DNA from: Mantis religiosa
Taxonomy: Eukaryota > Arthropoda > Insecta > Mantodea > Mantidae
Direction of reading: 5' to 3'
Assembly: GCA_030765055.1 (NCBI GenBank)
Contig: CM060958.1
Location: 85,073,124 to 85,137,123, forward strand
DNA: 64,000 nucleotides
Of the stretch, positions 45,852-55,530 are shown piece by piece. Each line of letters opens with the position of its first letter. Positions within the stretch are counted from its first letter, which is position 1. The notes beneath the pieces were generated by a model. It was not told the DNA's origin. It did no database searches and worked only from the letters and a program-made list of their open reading frames with translations. Made by a program: the position numbers and the translations under genes.

Positions 45852-46105
45852 AACATCTTCTGGGGAGGTAATAGCAAGATTTTCACAAACTCCCTACCCA
45901 ATCTCAAACTACCCTTTACTGGGAAAATGTTACTTTTTATTTTATCAAAATAGCTCTAAATATTTTAACTCAAATGCCATATATTTGAAATATTGAAATG
46001 AAAAATTAAATACATATCTTACTTTCTTGTCAACAGCCTCAAAAATCCCTTTTCATTGAACTTTTTGAAATTTTGTATTACTGGGGAGTCATAAGTGATA
46101 GATAA
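45852..46105. other. METTL3 intron, no feature recognised
   Basis: Nothing identifiable. Confidence 0.35.
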
Positions 46106-46329
46106 AAGCTTACTATAAAAAATAAGGACCAAGTAATGAACTTTGTAATCCCACCAGTCGATAATTTGATAAAGAAGTTCAAAGTTCCACCACCAGAGAG
46201 AAGAGAGCAGATGACAACAACAGATTATGTGTAATTCGAGGAATTTAGTAACAGTGATTTCAAAATTAATGGAAAAAACTATTTGTGGTTGGTGTTTTTA
46301 ATACTTCATCACTTACGTTTTATATTTTT

Positions 46330-46371
46330 GAGGGACTAGTTTCAGAAGCCATTGCCTCCATTATCAACCTC
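46330..46371 (-). ncRNA. Hammerhead-like motif, U3/A8 variant (family 4)
   Basis: GAGG (46371-46368), TTGATAA (46367-46361), stem II GGAGGC-AATG-GCTTC, GAAA, ACTAGT, C17, CCTC pairing with GAGG. Compared with 14175-14216, stem I changes from GAGA/TCTC to GAGG/CCTC with pairing kept. Confidence 0.6.
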
Positions 46372-46399
46372 TTTCCAACTGTCTGTTGTCGTGTCTATG

Positions 46400-47190
46400 A
46401 TTTTTAAAGTAATTTTCTAACTCTGTTGGCTTAATGTAAATTCCAAATTTTATTTTTGTGTCATTCCTGATGATATTTAGGCCCAAGAAAGGAAGTTGTC
46501 CGTTAATTTCCTTTACTATTGTGAATTTGATAGTCTTTTCTTGCAGATTGAGTACTTTAATCCATCATCTAAATGTTTATTTGGAACCATTGCAAAGATG
46601 TCATCAACATATCTATACCAAACCTTAAAGATCCATGTGAAGGAATATTTAATTTGTCTCAAATGCACTCATAAATAAATTTGCCAGAAAGGGTGAAAGT
46701 GGTTGCCCACTGATTTCTGTTTGTAGTATTTCCCATTGAAGCTAAAGAGATTCTGTTCAATGTATAATTTTGTTAATAAAATGTATTCTTCTGTGTGTAT
46801 TGTTTCCATTTCCATTGTAGTTAGCCATTTTTTTAATATTGTCTGTAATTTTTCTGTTGGTATGCTTGGAAATAATGATGTGATATCAAATGAAACCAGT
46901 CTGTCATTTTTGTCCAAATTTATGTCTTTGGTATTTTTCTACCAAGTCTAAAGAGTTTTTTAAATTTGCACTTTCAAACTTTGGGAAGCTATTGAATTTA
47001 TTTAGTAACCATTTGGCCAAATTGTATGTGGGGGCATTTATGCTACTAGTGATATGTCTCATGGCTTTTCCTGTTTTATGAATTTTTGGTAGCCCATATA
47101 CTTTTGTTAATGTTGGACTGTCTAATTTTGTGAAATTCTTTTTTGTTAATTATTTTCTTTCTTTTAAAGTTTTATTTGTGGATTCAATGC
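46400..47190 (-). pseudogene. PLE reverse transcriptase fragment (family 4)
   Basis: On the minus strand: Tyr-Gly-Leu-Pro-Lys-Ile-His-Lys (about 47100), Asn-Asp-Arg-Leu-Val-Ser-Phe-Asp-Ile-Thr-Ser-Leu-Phe (motif A, about 46900), a damaged motif B (about 46715) and Tyr-Val-Asp-Asp-Ile-Phe-Ala-Met-Val-Pro (motif C, about 46610). It continues Gln-Leu-Pro-Phe-Leu. Frameshifts between blocks. The GIY-YIG domain is deleted: the coding passes near 46400 directly to the ribozyme region. Confidence 0.75.
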
Positions 47191-47214
47191 AGTACGACAA
47201 CAGACAGTTGGAAA

Positions 47215-47240
47215 GAGGTTGATAATGGAAACTAGTCTCT
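47215..47240 (+). ncRNA. Hammerhead-like motif lacking stem II (family 4)
   Basis: GAGG, TTGATAA, then TG directly before GAAA: stem II has been lost. ACTAGT, C and TCTC follow. Presumably inactive. Confidence 0.4.
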
Positions 47241-47323
47241 CAAAAGTATAAAATGTAAGTGACGAAGTATTAAAAAAACTACAAATAGTTTTTTTCAGCT
47301 CGACAACAGTGATAGTCGGACCT

Positions 47324-47369
47324 TTGAGGTTGAAAATAGAAACAATGGGCTCCGAAACAAGTCCCTCAA
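47324..47369 (+). ncRNA. Hammerhead-like motif, U3/A8, 6-bp stem I (family 4)
   Basis: TTGAGG (47324-47329), TTGAAAA, a poorly paired stem II, GAAA (47354-47357), CAAG in place of CTAG, C17 (47363), CCTCAA fully complementary to TTGAGG. Confidence 0.5.
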
Positions 47370-47470
47370 TAATTAAAAAAGTAAGTGACGAAGTTTTACA
47401 CAGATAAAAATATTTGTAAGTGACGAAGTGTTAAAAATAACTATAAATAGTTTTTTCAATCTAATTAAAG

Positions 47471-47995
47471 ACTCTTGACTGGTGAACCATTAGATGCTCT
47501 GCATCTAGATTTTTCAGTTGACATTGCAATTCTGACCTCAAATAATTCGGAAAATCACGTCAATTCATTAATCACATAACAAGTACATAACTATTATCTG
47601 CTATTGACACAAAGAGCTCTTCACTAATAGACACGAGTGCATCAGAGTACCTTTAAAAACTCTTTAGACTGGTGACCGCCTTCTTGAAAGCTCTTTTTCG
47701 CAGCTGTTATTTATGTTAACAAGACACTTATAAACAACGCATTCTAAGAGCTTGATAAAATGCAAGAGTTTTAAAATTGTGTTAAATGTTCAACAGAATA
47801 ACAGTATATTTGTATATTTATTTTGTATATTTGTATATTTATTTGTACAGTTTCCATTACAGTTTCACTACAATGACCTTAACATCATACGTGCACTTAT
47901 GAATAATAGTGTTAAGAGTGCTTTTAACTTCCTTAGGTGAAACTGATCTTATAGGGGTTTTAGTTAATTGATGGAAATTAATCATTTCTCCACAC
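47471..47995. other. METTL3 intron, no feature recognised
   Basis: Nothing identifiable. Confidence 0.35.
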
Positions 47996-47999
47996 TAGC

Positions 48000-48100
48000 C
48001 GTACATAGACTAAGATTTTTGATGGATAGAGTCAACATGAAAAATTCAATGCCATGGCCAGGATTTGAACCACGGATCTCCTGGTTTCCGTCCAGTTATA
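48000..48100 (-). repeat. SINE family B fragment
   Basis: Truncated copy matching 38220-38300 (GAGTCAACATGAAAAATTC, box B as GGTTCAAATCC on the minus strand). Confidence 0.65.
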
Positions 48101-48555
48101 GGGAGTTTCATAGTAGCAGTTTCATGTCACAGCTGCCCTGAATAATATTTACTGTGAAAAGTCTAAAATGCACAATGTACCATCAATGGAATGAAATAAA
48201 AAATAAAACTTTACCATATCTTCTTCACTATTTCTGGAATCCAGGAAATCATTCCATTAATTATGAATGCTGGCATATTAATGTCTATTTTAACTTTGTT
48301 CTATTTTTCTAGTTTTACTTCTCAGCTGTTAAGAACCGCCATTATTGGTATATTTCCTTCAGATTACAAATATATATATTTACAAAGTGAGTCTAAGTAA
48401 CCCATAAGGATTGAACCCACAATTAAAAATGATACAAGCCAGATTAGTTTAAAAGATACCTTTGAACAAAAGTTTCTATTACATTTCCTCTTCATATATT
48501 ACATTTTCATTCTCTAAGTGACATTTCACAGTCAAAAAATTGAGAAAACACTTAC
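48101..48555. other. METTL3 intron, no feature recognised
   Basis: Nothing identifiable. Confidence 0.35.
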
Positions 48556-48727
48556 TTGCATGTGTCCATATGGAAGCAAGTATTAAGAAAGGAACAATCC
48601 CCAAGACTTTCATCTGTATGCTTCTGTATAATTTTCTTAAAGTGAAGTTTTTTGCAGGGTTCTCCTGAGTTCACCTTTGTACATTCGAGTTTGGTGCCAT
48701 GTGGACAGAATTCCATTACTTGGGCTC
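48556..48727 (-). CDS. METTL3: METTL3 exon with the two CCCH zinc fingers
   Basis: The acceptor TTTTATTGCAG precedes 48727, the donor GTAAGTG follows 48556. It encodes Gln-Val-Met-Glu-Phe-Cys-Pro-His-Gly-Thr, Glu-Cys, Pro-Cys-Lys-Lys-Leu-His (finger 1) and Thr-Asp-Glu-Ser-Leu-Gly-Asp-Cys-Ser-Phe-Leu-Asn-Thr-Cys. Finger 2 then continues Phe-His-Met-Asp-Thr-Cys, its His in the next exon. These fingers bind the RNA substrate in the METTL3-METTL14 complex. The spacing between fingers is short, unlike the expanded Drosophila linker. Confidence 0.95.
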
Positions 48728-49047
48728 CTGCAATAAAAAAGTGTATGTGAAAACCTATAGTGCCACAATACGGAATAAAACACCAGTAAAATAGTATTTT
48801 CCTAAAAGTTTGATGTCTTTAATCATAGGACATATTGAATAATAAATAAAAGTGTAAAATAAACTTGCATGAGGGCCGTTCTATAGGTACCCATATTTCA
48901 AAATATTTGGTGTTGCTAAGGAAAGTTTATGTTATCATGTACTGTTATTTACTACATGCTGCCAAAACAAATTTGGTGCTGATTAAGAGGTTAGTTCGGA
49001 TTTTACAGACATTTCAATAAGTTGTTCAAAGTGTTTTTGCTAAAATG

Positions 49048-50105
49048 GAAAAGGTGCAGTATTGTTCAGTGATTCACTTTTTATTTTTAGATGGAACTGG
49101 ATGCTGTTTATAGAGAACTTTTACCTTTTATAACAACAGTTAGATATTGTTATAACAAATTTAAATGTGGTCGAACATCGTTTTTGATGAGGAGCGCCCA
49201 GGATGCCTTGTAGATGTGGTTATCGAGGAAGTCATTGAAAATGCCCACATGATTCTCGCTGTCGCACAAAAGTTCACAAAGTTGCAGAGACCATAGGTGT
49301 ATCAATGGGAATGGTAATTCATAATTTGCACAATAAGTTGGAGATGAGAAAGCTGTTGGCCTGACAGGTACCATGGTTGCTCCCAATGGATGAAAAGTGG
49401 ATACAACTTTCAATTTCGAGGTGTGTTTGGAGCTCTGCATCATGAGATGGCAGGGAAAACTGGAGATCCTGGAGAAAACCTGTCCCAGCGCCGTGTTGTC
49501 CACAAATCTCACTTTGGGGTCTCCTGGGACTGAAACTGGGCTGCATTGGTGAGAGCCAAGCAGTCTAACCACTCATCCACGAAGTGGCTCTCACTGTTGA
49601 TAGGCCTGGATTATGCTCCAGAAACCAAGCGACAATCAAAATAATGGGTTGCTTTAGAAGAATCTTCTCCAAAGAAGGCAAAGATGGTCCCATCAGCCAG
49701 AAAAGTGAAAGTGATTATTTTTTTGGGACGTGAAAGGTGTTATATTTATTGATTTCTTGGAAAAAGGAAAAAGTATTACTGGAGCATCTTAGAGTGAGTT
49801 ACTGGTCCAATTCAACAAGAAGTTAAAGGACACATGGCCCCATATGGTGAAGAAGAAAGTTCCATTTCACCACGATAATGCCCCGCACATTCATCCAGAG
49901 TTGCCACTGTCAAACTGCATGAATTGCAGCCAATCCCCCATATTCTTCTGTTCCCAAACATGAAGAAATGGCTTGCAGGAACAAAATTTAGATTAAATGA
50001 GGTCATCATGGAGACAGGTGCAGAGCTTGCCAATTCTTACTTTTTGGAGGGTTTAAAAAATGGCCAGAGCATTGGTAGAAGTTATATCCCTAAGAGGGGA
50101 CTATG
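49048..50105 (+). pseudogene. Mariner transposase relic (DD34D type)
   Basis: Starts Met-Glu-Lys-Val-Gln (49048). N-terminal HTH pieces follow (Phe-Lys-x-Gly-Arg-Thr-Ser, then Val-Ser-Met-Gly after frameshifts). After the SINE: Glu-Thr-Lys-Arg-Gln-Ser-Lys-Gln-Trp-Val, Lys-Lys-Ala-Lys-Met-Val-Pro-Ser-Ala, Phe-Trp-Asp-Val-Lys-Gly-Val and Phe-His-His-Asp-Asn-Ala-Pro-His. Last are Phe-Pro-Asn-Met-Lys-Lys-Trp-Leu-Ala-Gly. Multiple stops and frameshifts. Confidence 0.85.
49400..49590 (-). repeat. SINE family C copy inside the mariner
   Basis: Minus-strand head near 49590 (GAGTGGTTAGACTGCTTGG, box A) and an eroded box B. The block CTCCAGGATCTCCAGTTTTCCC corresponds to the central block at 30150-30190. 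It splits the mariner coding region, so it is younger than the mariner. Confidence 0.6.
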
Positions 50106-50181
50106 AAGAGAAATAAATAATTTGTGTTTAAAAAAACTGGCAACTTCATTTCTAACACAGGTACTTATTGAACTGCCCTCA

Positions 50182-50826
50182 TAAATGAGTATGTGAATAA
50201 AGTACGTGATTAAAATAAAAAACTGAAGGTACTGACAATGCAGCAAGTACAATTCACTAAATTTATATAATTAGTGATTAAAGATAAATTAAGTTTAATC
50301 ACTAATTATAATTTACTGAAGATACCTGATATTTATTCCAAGCAATAAATGAAAGTCCTACATATACGCTTCTCAGCCAGGTAGTTTGACCACTGGGACT
50401 TTTACCCTGGACTGGAGTGTGATACAATCCTGATACTTATCATGTATAGGGTTATTATATATACATATATGATGAATCATTCATTTGCTCTCTCCATCGT
50501 GTGACAAAATCACGAATCATCAGAGTATTGGTGCAGCAGAAGTACACTAAAATATTTGACAGCAGATGCTGGAAATATTTACCTGCACTCAAAAAGGAAT
50601 TGCATCTTGTGAAAATGTTCTCTCTCACTTGCCTAAGCTCAGCAGGAATCCTTGTAATTTCTTGGATGATATTTCACTAAGTTCTTGTAGTGTACAAGGT
50701 TAGAATGAAGCACACTGTCTTTCAAATAAATTCATTAATAAAAATTGTCAGGGGAACAAGGGGACCACAAATCAAAACTTATAACTTTGCCACAAGTGAA
50801 GGGGCATGAGAATGCTTTGGCCAATT
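50182..50826. other. METTL3 intron, no gene recognised
   Basis: Contains a short inverted repeat around AATTAGTGATTAAA (50268-50315). Nothing else. Confidence 0.35.
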
Positions 50827-50838
50827 ATAGGGAAATAA

Positions 50839-51367
50839 TTATTAATTTTTAGATGAGTCGTATTTATTACACATCTGCTTCACTTTCGTACCTATTTTGA
50901 GGACATGTTTCGCAAATCATTGTTTGCATCTACGGCTCTTATGCGACTAAAGCTTGATTCAGTGGTGTGGGTAATTCTGGGGTTGCTGCTGCCATCTGTT
51001 GATTTAGTGATGAACTTAAATGTGGGATTCTCTTCTGGCGGGATTTCAAAGTTCATTAGTTGGTTTTTATGGGAGAGGATATACACAGAAAACCATAAAA
51101 ACCAACTAATGAACTTTGAAATCCCGCCAGAAGAGAATCCCACATTTAAGTTCATCACTAAATCAACAGATGGCAGCAGCAACCCAAGAATTACCCACAC
51201 CACTGGATCAAGCTTTAGTCGCATAAGAGCCGTAGATGCAAACGATGATTTGTGAAACATATCCTCAAAATAGGTACGAAAGTGAAGCAGATGTGTAATA
51301 AATATGACTCATCTAAAAATTAATAATTTTTCGCTTCACTGTGGTGTTCCAATACAGTTAAATCTCG
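50839..51367. mobile_element. PLE family 2 inverted-tail hairpin, long
   Basis: Exact 12-bp duplication ATAGGGAAATAA (50827-50838, 51368-51379). Two 5'-truncated copies in opposite orientation meet near 51075. Each arm has the last about 50 ORF codons, degenerate ribozyme and tail. The right arm is about 41 nt longer. Confidence 0.85.
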
Positions 51368-51379
51368 ATAGGGAAATAA

Positions 51380-52190
51380 ATTTGACATCAATATTAAGAA
51401 GAATCTATACTCGGATTTTGGCTTGAAGGTTACAAGATTGAGTGAGAAAGAGAACAAACTATCAGAATTCCAGGCAGGATTTAAAAAAAATATAGAACAG
51501 TTAATATTTATGTTACAAAACAGTTGTAGAGAAATATCTAGCAAGGAAAAGAGGAAGAGGCTTTTACAGACTTAGAAAAAGCTATTAGTACCATTAACAG
51601 AGAGACATTATGACTGAAACTACAAAGGAAAGTAATGGGTTAAAAGATCTTAGAGCAATTCATAATATTTATAGTTATTAGATGTGGACAGTGTCCCAAT
51701 AAAATAGAAAATAATATCAAGTTAAGGGGTTTATGTTGAGCTCGATATTACTCAATTTATTTACTGATGATGCTTTAGAAGAAATTAGTAAGCAAATATG
51801 TTTTCGCTGACACTAGTAAGAAAGAAATTCCAGGTTTTGTTTATATAGATGACTTGCTTGTAAAGTCTGTATCAACAGGAGGCTTATCAATATCATTAAG
51901 GTCGATTAGAGGACTTTGTAAACAGTAAGGAGTGAAGATTAACAACTAAATACTTTTTGTAAAGGTCATAAATTGAAAAGTGGTGAAAATGGAGCCTAGA
52001 AGATCAGGGTATAGTGATGATAAAATTGAGTTATTTGGGGGGTATTCTAAATGGTGATGGTGAGTGGAATGAACAAAAGAAAAGTAATTACAATGGTTTC
52101 AGTGCTGAATTGAGCAAAAAGAAAATTAGTAAATTCAAAAGACAACAGAGATGCAGACAAATAACTTCCCTTTCCCTGATCAATAATAAA
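51380..52190 (+). mobile_element. LINE reverse transcriptase relic
   Basis: Broken plus frames: Ile-Leu-Arg-Arg-Ile-Tyr-Thr-Arg-Ile, a Phe-Gln-Ala-Gly-Phe-like stretch, Leu-Ser-Ser-Ile-Leu-Leu-Asn-Leu-Phe (motif B region, about 51735), Pro-Gly-Phe-Val-Tyr-Ile-Asp-Asp-Leu (YADD equivalent, about 51832) and Leu-Ser-Tyr-Leu-Gly-Gly (about 52024). Related to, but not the same copy as, the LINE at 57004-57848. Confidence 0.6.
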
Positions 52191-52194
52191 ACTT

Positions 52195-52740
52195 CAATCT
52201 GAAAATTTACATACCATCCCAGAGCTACATACCTTTACCAAAAAGTCTTCAAAGAACACAACATTACTTTGACCCACAGAACAAATACAGTGTACCAATA
52301 CCTTTTGAAATCACATAATAAAAAAGAGAAACCCAAAAACAAATACTCAGCTATGTACTGGATAATTTGCAAAGGCTGTGACAATTTTACACTTGCAAAA
52401 CTAAAAGGAATTTGAACATAAGCTTAAAGAGCGTTTTACGAACATCAAGTACAAAGAAATAGACAAATCGGCAGTAGCATACCATGTTTGAAAAGATGAA
52501 CCAGAAACCAGAAACCCATTTATTAAAAAGGTTCAGGATCCAACTGCATTAACCACGTAGGAAAAGAGATTCACAAAGAAATATGAAGGAAAACTATTCA
52601 ATTTTGACCACATTTGAAAAGAACCCGACCTTAAAGTTCATCAAGATACCAACAGAGTCACCCCTATTACATCCAAAGAATAACATTGAAAGTAGCACTA
52701 AGATAATTTTTGCAAATGTTAACTTAAATAACATAAAGTA
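52195..52740 (+). mobile_element. PLE 3' relic
   Basis: Lys-Phe-Thr-Tyr-His-Pro, then Lys-Val-Phe-Lys-Glu-His-Asn-Ile (52200-52265), a damaged GIY-YIG (Ile-Cys-Lys-Gly-Cys, then Lys-Thr-Lys-Arg-Asn-Leu) and Lys-Ser-Ala-Val-Ala-like codons near 52470. No ribozyme recognised in the tail. Confidence 0.55.
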
Positions 52741-53139
52741 GACAGAGAAATAAGCATTTGCAAGAACAGTTTATACAACAGAAGAGAAAGTCATATGAGT
52801 GAAGTCATTTACATTAGGACTGAACTAGCCTGAGATATGTATAGGATGCACTTTCCCTATTTATACTGATCACGAACCTTTAACTTTCATGTTCAAACAA
52901 AGGTCTGACAAAACCTCACTCTGACAGGTTCGCCATATTGTTTTATTGGGTAGTTCACTACTGATATTCACTACATCTGTGGCAAGGATAGTATAGCGGC
53001 TGATTTTTGATCAAGAATATCTTCCATTACAATACCTCCAACCATAACTATGGAACAAATCGCTCAAGGACAAACAGATAATCAGTACTGGCTGATCTTA
53101 GTTCAGATAGTGAAATTACCAAATGGTATGGAGCCTTTT

Positions 53140-53430
53140 CATAGGTAGAGTCAGACTGAAAATTTCAATGCCATAGCCAGGATTTCAACCACAGATATCC
53201 TGGCTGCTCTTAACCATTGGGCTACTATGGAAATATGACAGCATGACACTAAATTCGACTGACTCATATTTTCCTGGTAAACCACTAGATCTTATATATA
53301 TATATGCATATACTTTAGACTACTATTAGGTTAATTTATGAAAATTATTTTCTTTCACACTAGCCATGTGTAGGATGAGGTTTTTGAAGGATAGTGTCAG
53401 AATGAAAAAATTCAATGCCATAGCCAGGAA
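53140..53430 (-). repeat. Two adjacent SINE family B copies inside the gypsy relic
   Basis: 53140-53290 matches the full SINE body including the ATTTTCCTGGTAAACCACTAG end; 53320-53430 is a second partial copy. GTATGGAGCCTTTTCA before (53125) and GTATGGACCTTGTTTCA after (53431) look like an imperfect target duplication. Confidence 0.65.
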
Positions 53431-53431
53431 A

Positions 53432-54211
53432 GTATGGACCTTGTTTCACACATCCCAGAAGATTCTCCGACCATACATACCTCAACAATACAGACTATCA
53501 GTATTCAAATCTCTACATAACCTGGCACATTCTGGTATTAAAGATTCAATCAAACTATTAAAAAACATTTTGCTTAGCCATCGCCCAAGAAAGACATTCA
53601 ATCCTGGGCATCAACATATATGCCATGTCAAAGGAGCAAAGACTGGAGACACCAGCAGTACAGTTGGAAAGTACCCACATATAACAGCAAGATTCAGTCA
53701 CATTAACATGGATTTGATAGGATCTTTACCACCTTCACAAGGAGTCCATACCTGTTTACAGATATACCGTTTCACCCATTGGACAAAAGCTGTGCCTCTT
53801 GGAGATATTACAGCTGAAAAAGTTGCAGATGCATTACAATCTACATGGATATGTTGTTTTGGAGTGTCTAAAGTAATCGTTACTGACCATGGAAAACAAT
53901 CTGAATACCAACTTTTCAAGTGTCTTACCACAGCATTAGGCACCAAACATATAAAAATCACAGCATATCACCCAGCCAATAGCAAAATTGAATGCTGGCA
54001 TCACCAGTTAAAACCTACTTTGAAGGTACATCTCTCCTGGGACTGGTTTCTCAAACTTCCCCTAGTATTAATGAGTCTTTGGTCGTATATCATCCCAACA
54101 ATTGACGCCACAAGAACAGAAATAACTTTTGGTTCAATGATCAGGCTGCCCAGAATCTCTTTTGCTGAACAGAAGATGAACCAGTTTATCAACTTTCATT
54201 TTCAAACTTAA
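53432..54211 (+). pseudogene. Ty3/gypsy integrase fragment
   Basis: An uninterrupted frame. The apparent upstream Met (53366) lies in the SINE, so the true protein enters at about 53432. It has a damaged HHCC zinc finger (His-Ser-Gly-Ile-Lys-Asp, Cys-His-Val-Lys-Gly-Ala-Lys, one Cys lost) and the catalytic core Asn-Met-Asp-Leu-Ile-Gly (first Asp). The second Asp is in Val-Thr-Asp-His-Gly-Lys-Gln, and the Glu in Asn-Ser-Lys-Ile-Glu-Cys. Integrases join retrotransposon cDNA to DNA. Likely inactive because the flanks are decayed. Confidence 0.8.
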
Positions 54212-54482
54212 AGAGCATATGAGATCTCTCAAACCAGTGCTAAGTGAACACTGTTCACTGTTCATTCATTCATTCATTCAGAGTTGATGAGTAGAAAATT
54301 CGTCACAATGCTACTTGAAAACCCCTATAGCTGCTATATGGTGAACCATATATCCATAAGGCTAAATATTTTGAAGTAGAGACATCTTCAGGGAAACAAA
54401 GCAATAGATTGAAACAGCCTTCATGCTAACATGATTTGCAACATCAAGTCTAAAACACACAACACATAACAGTACTCCAGTT

Positions 54483-54706
54483 ACTACACAAATAAAAATA
54501 TTTAGTAAATATTCTCCACTTAAGAAGCTGATGACAATACTTCTATTATGTTTTTGCGAAATTAATGTCCACGAAATTAATTTCGCAAAAACATAATAGA
54601 AGTATTGTCATCAGCTTCTTAAGTTAAGTGGAGAATATTTACTAAATATTTTTATTTGTGTAGTGTTTGTTACTCCACTGTAAATAGCTTCATTTTCTGT
54701 GTAATC
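54483..54706. mobile_element. Palindromic element with 12-bp duplication, type unclear
   Basis: About 90 bp per arm, axis near 54565. Exact duplication AGTACTCCAGTT (54471-54482, 54707-54718). The right arm is 42 nt longer. It follows the PLE hairpin pattern, but the CTGATGA present lies in the orientation opposite to the other elements and is followed by no proper stem III. Confidence 0.6.
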
Positions 54707-54718
54707 AGTACTCCAGTT

Positions 54719-55125
54719 CTTTCATGTGCAGCATGTAATACTCCTAGAATTCAACAAGACACCAACCTCATGGACTACCAACCAAAATTACATAGTCTGG
54801 ATGACATGTCATCCTCCCTAAAAGATTTATGGATGTTGTCGCTGACAGGGGAGTGTGCGGCGAATAACATACAGCAAATATGGAAACTACGCATACTTAC
54901 ACTTTACAAATGTGGATGTCATTTTTCTTATACTGATTTTCACCTTGTTAGTGACATGTTTTATTTACATGTTTAACCACTTGAAAATGCATTTATTTTC
55001 GCTTAAATAAATAGTCGTTTACATGTTACTCCTATAATATAATTACTGCATACCACACACTCTAGCACTTATTGCAGCACACCAAACCCCAATTTTCAGG
55101 TCATACTAAGGGACATTTCATGTAA
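54719..55125. other. METTL3 intron, no feature recognised
   Basis: Nothing identifiable. Confidence 0.35.
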
Positions 55126-55129
55126 TAGC

Positions 55130-55330
55130 ACACGCTTTTTGAAGCCCAGTGTTTACTGTTCATGCATCCATTTAGGTGAACCCAAGATTCATCAGAGAAA
55201 GCCACTTTACACAGATCAGAAAAACAATTGCAGCAATTCATTCTTATGGAGATTATTTTGTTTCAATGCTTGTACTTGTGTGAATTTCAGTTTTAACAGA
55301 TGTGTAGGATTTTTTGCAAAAAACAGAGAT
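55130..55330 (-). pseudogene. DDE transposase fragment (IS630-Tc1-mariner type)
   Basis: The minus strand reads Phe-Thr-Gln-Val-Gln-Ala-Leu-Lys-Gln-Asn-Asn-Leu, then after a frameshift Lys-Val-Ala-Phe-Ser-Asp-Glu-Ser-Trp-Val-His-Leu-Asn-Gly-Cys. This resembles the first catalytic Asp region of insect mariner-like transposases. Only this block is preserved. Confidence 0.5.
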
Positions 55331-55530
55331 CATCTATTTGTTTAGTTAATTTGTTTAGCAATGGAGTAATCACTCTAAACCGGCACCAATTTTGTGTAGT
55401 TTATTTTCTGTTAAAACTAATCTAGAGCATTTGACTAACATCAAAATCCAGTTACTTTCTTGGAAGTGTTGAAAACAGTGTTGTTATGATAAATTAACTT
55501 TAAAGAGAGTCGATTAAAGACACTAGACAA

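Larger units (their letters stand above)
46110..47470. mobile_element. PLE family 4 composite: RT on minus, multiple tails
   Basis: Segments in order: plus C-terminal coding (46110-46215), minus tail and ribozyme (about 46230-46390), minus RT coding (about 46400-47190), plus tail (about 47195-47290) and a second plus tail with ribozyme (about 47300-47470). The tails alternate in orientation around one 5'-truncated minus copy. No clean duplication found. Confidence 0.7.
48870..50181 (+). mobile_element. Mariner element, decayed
   Basis: The terminal repeat TGAGGGCCGTTCTATAGGTACC (left, 48870) is mirrored by GTACTTATTGAACTGCCCTCA (right, 50181) with a few mismatches. A TA target is seen on the right, CA on the left. 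Between them lies a mariner transposase relic and an inserted SINE. About 1.3 kb minus the SINE fits a standard mariner. Confidence 0.85.
52830..54430 (+). mobile_element. Ty3/gypsy pol relic (RNase H and integrase)
   Basis: RNase H end (52850-53040: Thr-Asp-His-Glu-Pro-Leu-Thr-Phe-Met-Phe-Lys, Cys-Gly-Lys-Asp-Ser-Ile-Ala-Ala-Asp), linker, integrase (from 53432) and a C-terminal chromo/GPY-like region (54300-54400: Lys-Ala-Lys-Tyr-Phe-Glu-Val-Glu). No LTRs located. Interrupted by two SINE-B copies. Confidence 0.75.

Noticed and set aside
53366..53431. Met start of the 281-codon frame covering the integrase
   Set aside because: These codons lie in a SINE-B copy; the integrase proper starts at about 53432.
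54528..54545. CTGATGA as a hammerhead core in the 54.5-kb palindrome
   Set aside because: Orientation is opposite to the other elements, stem II is weak and position 17 would be G.
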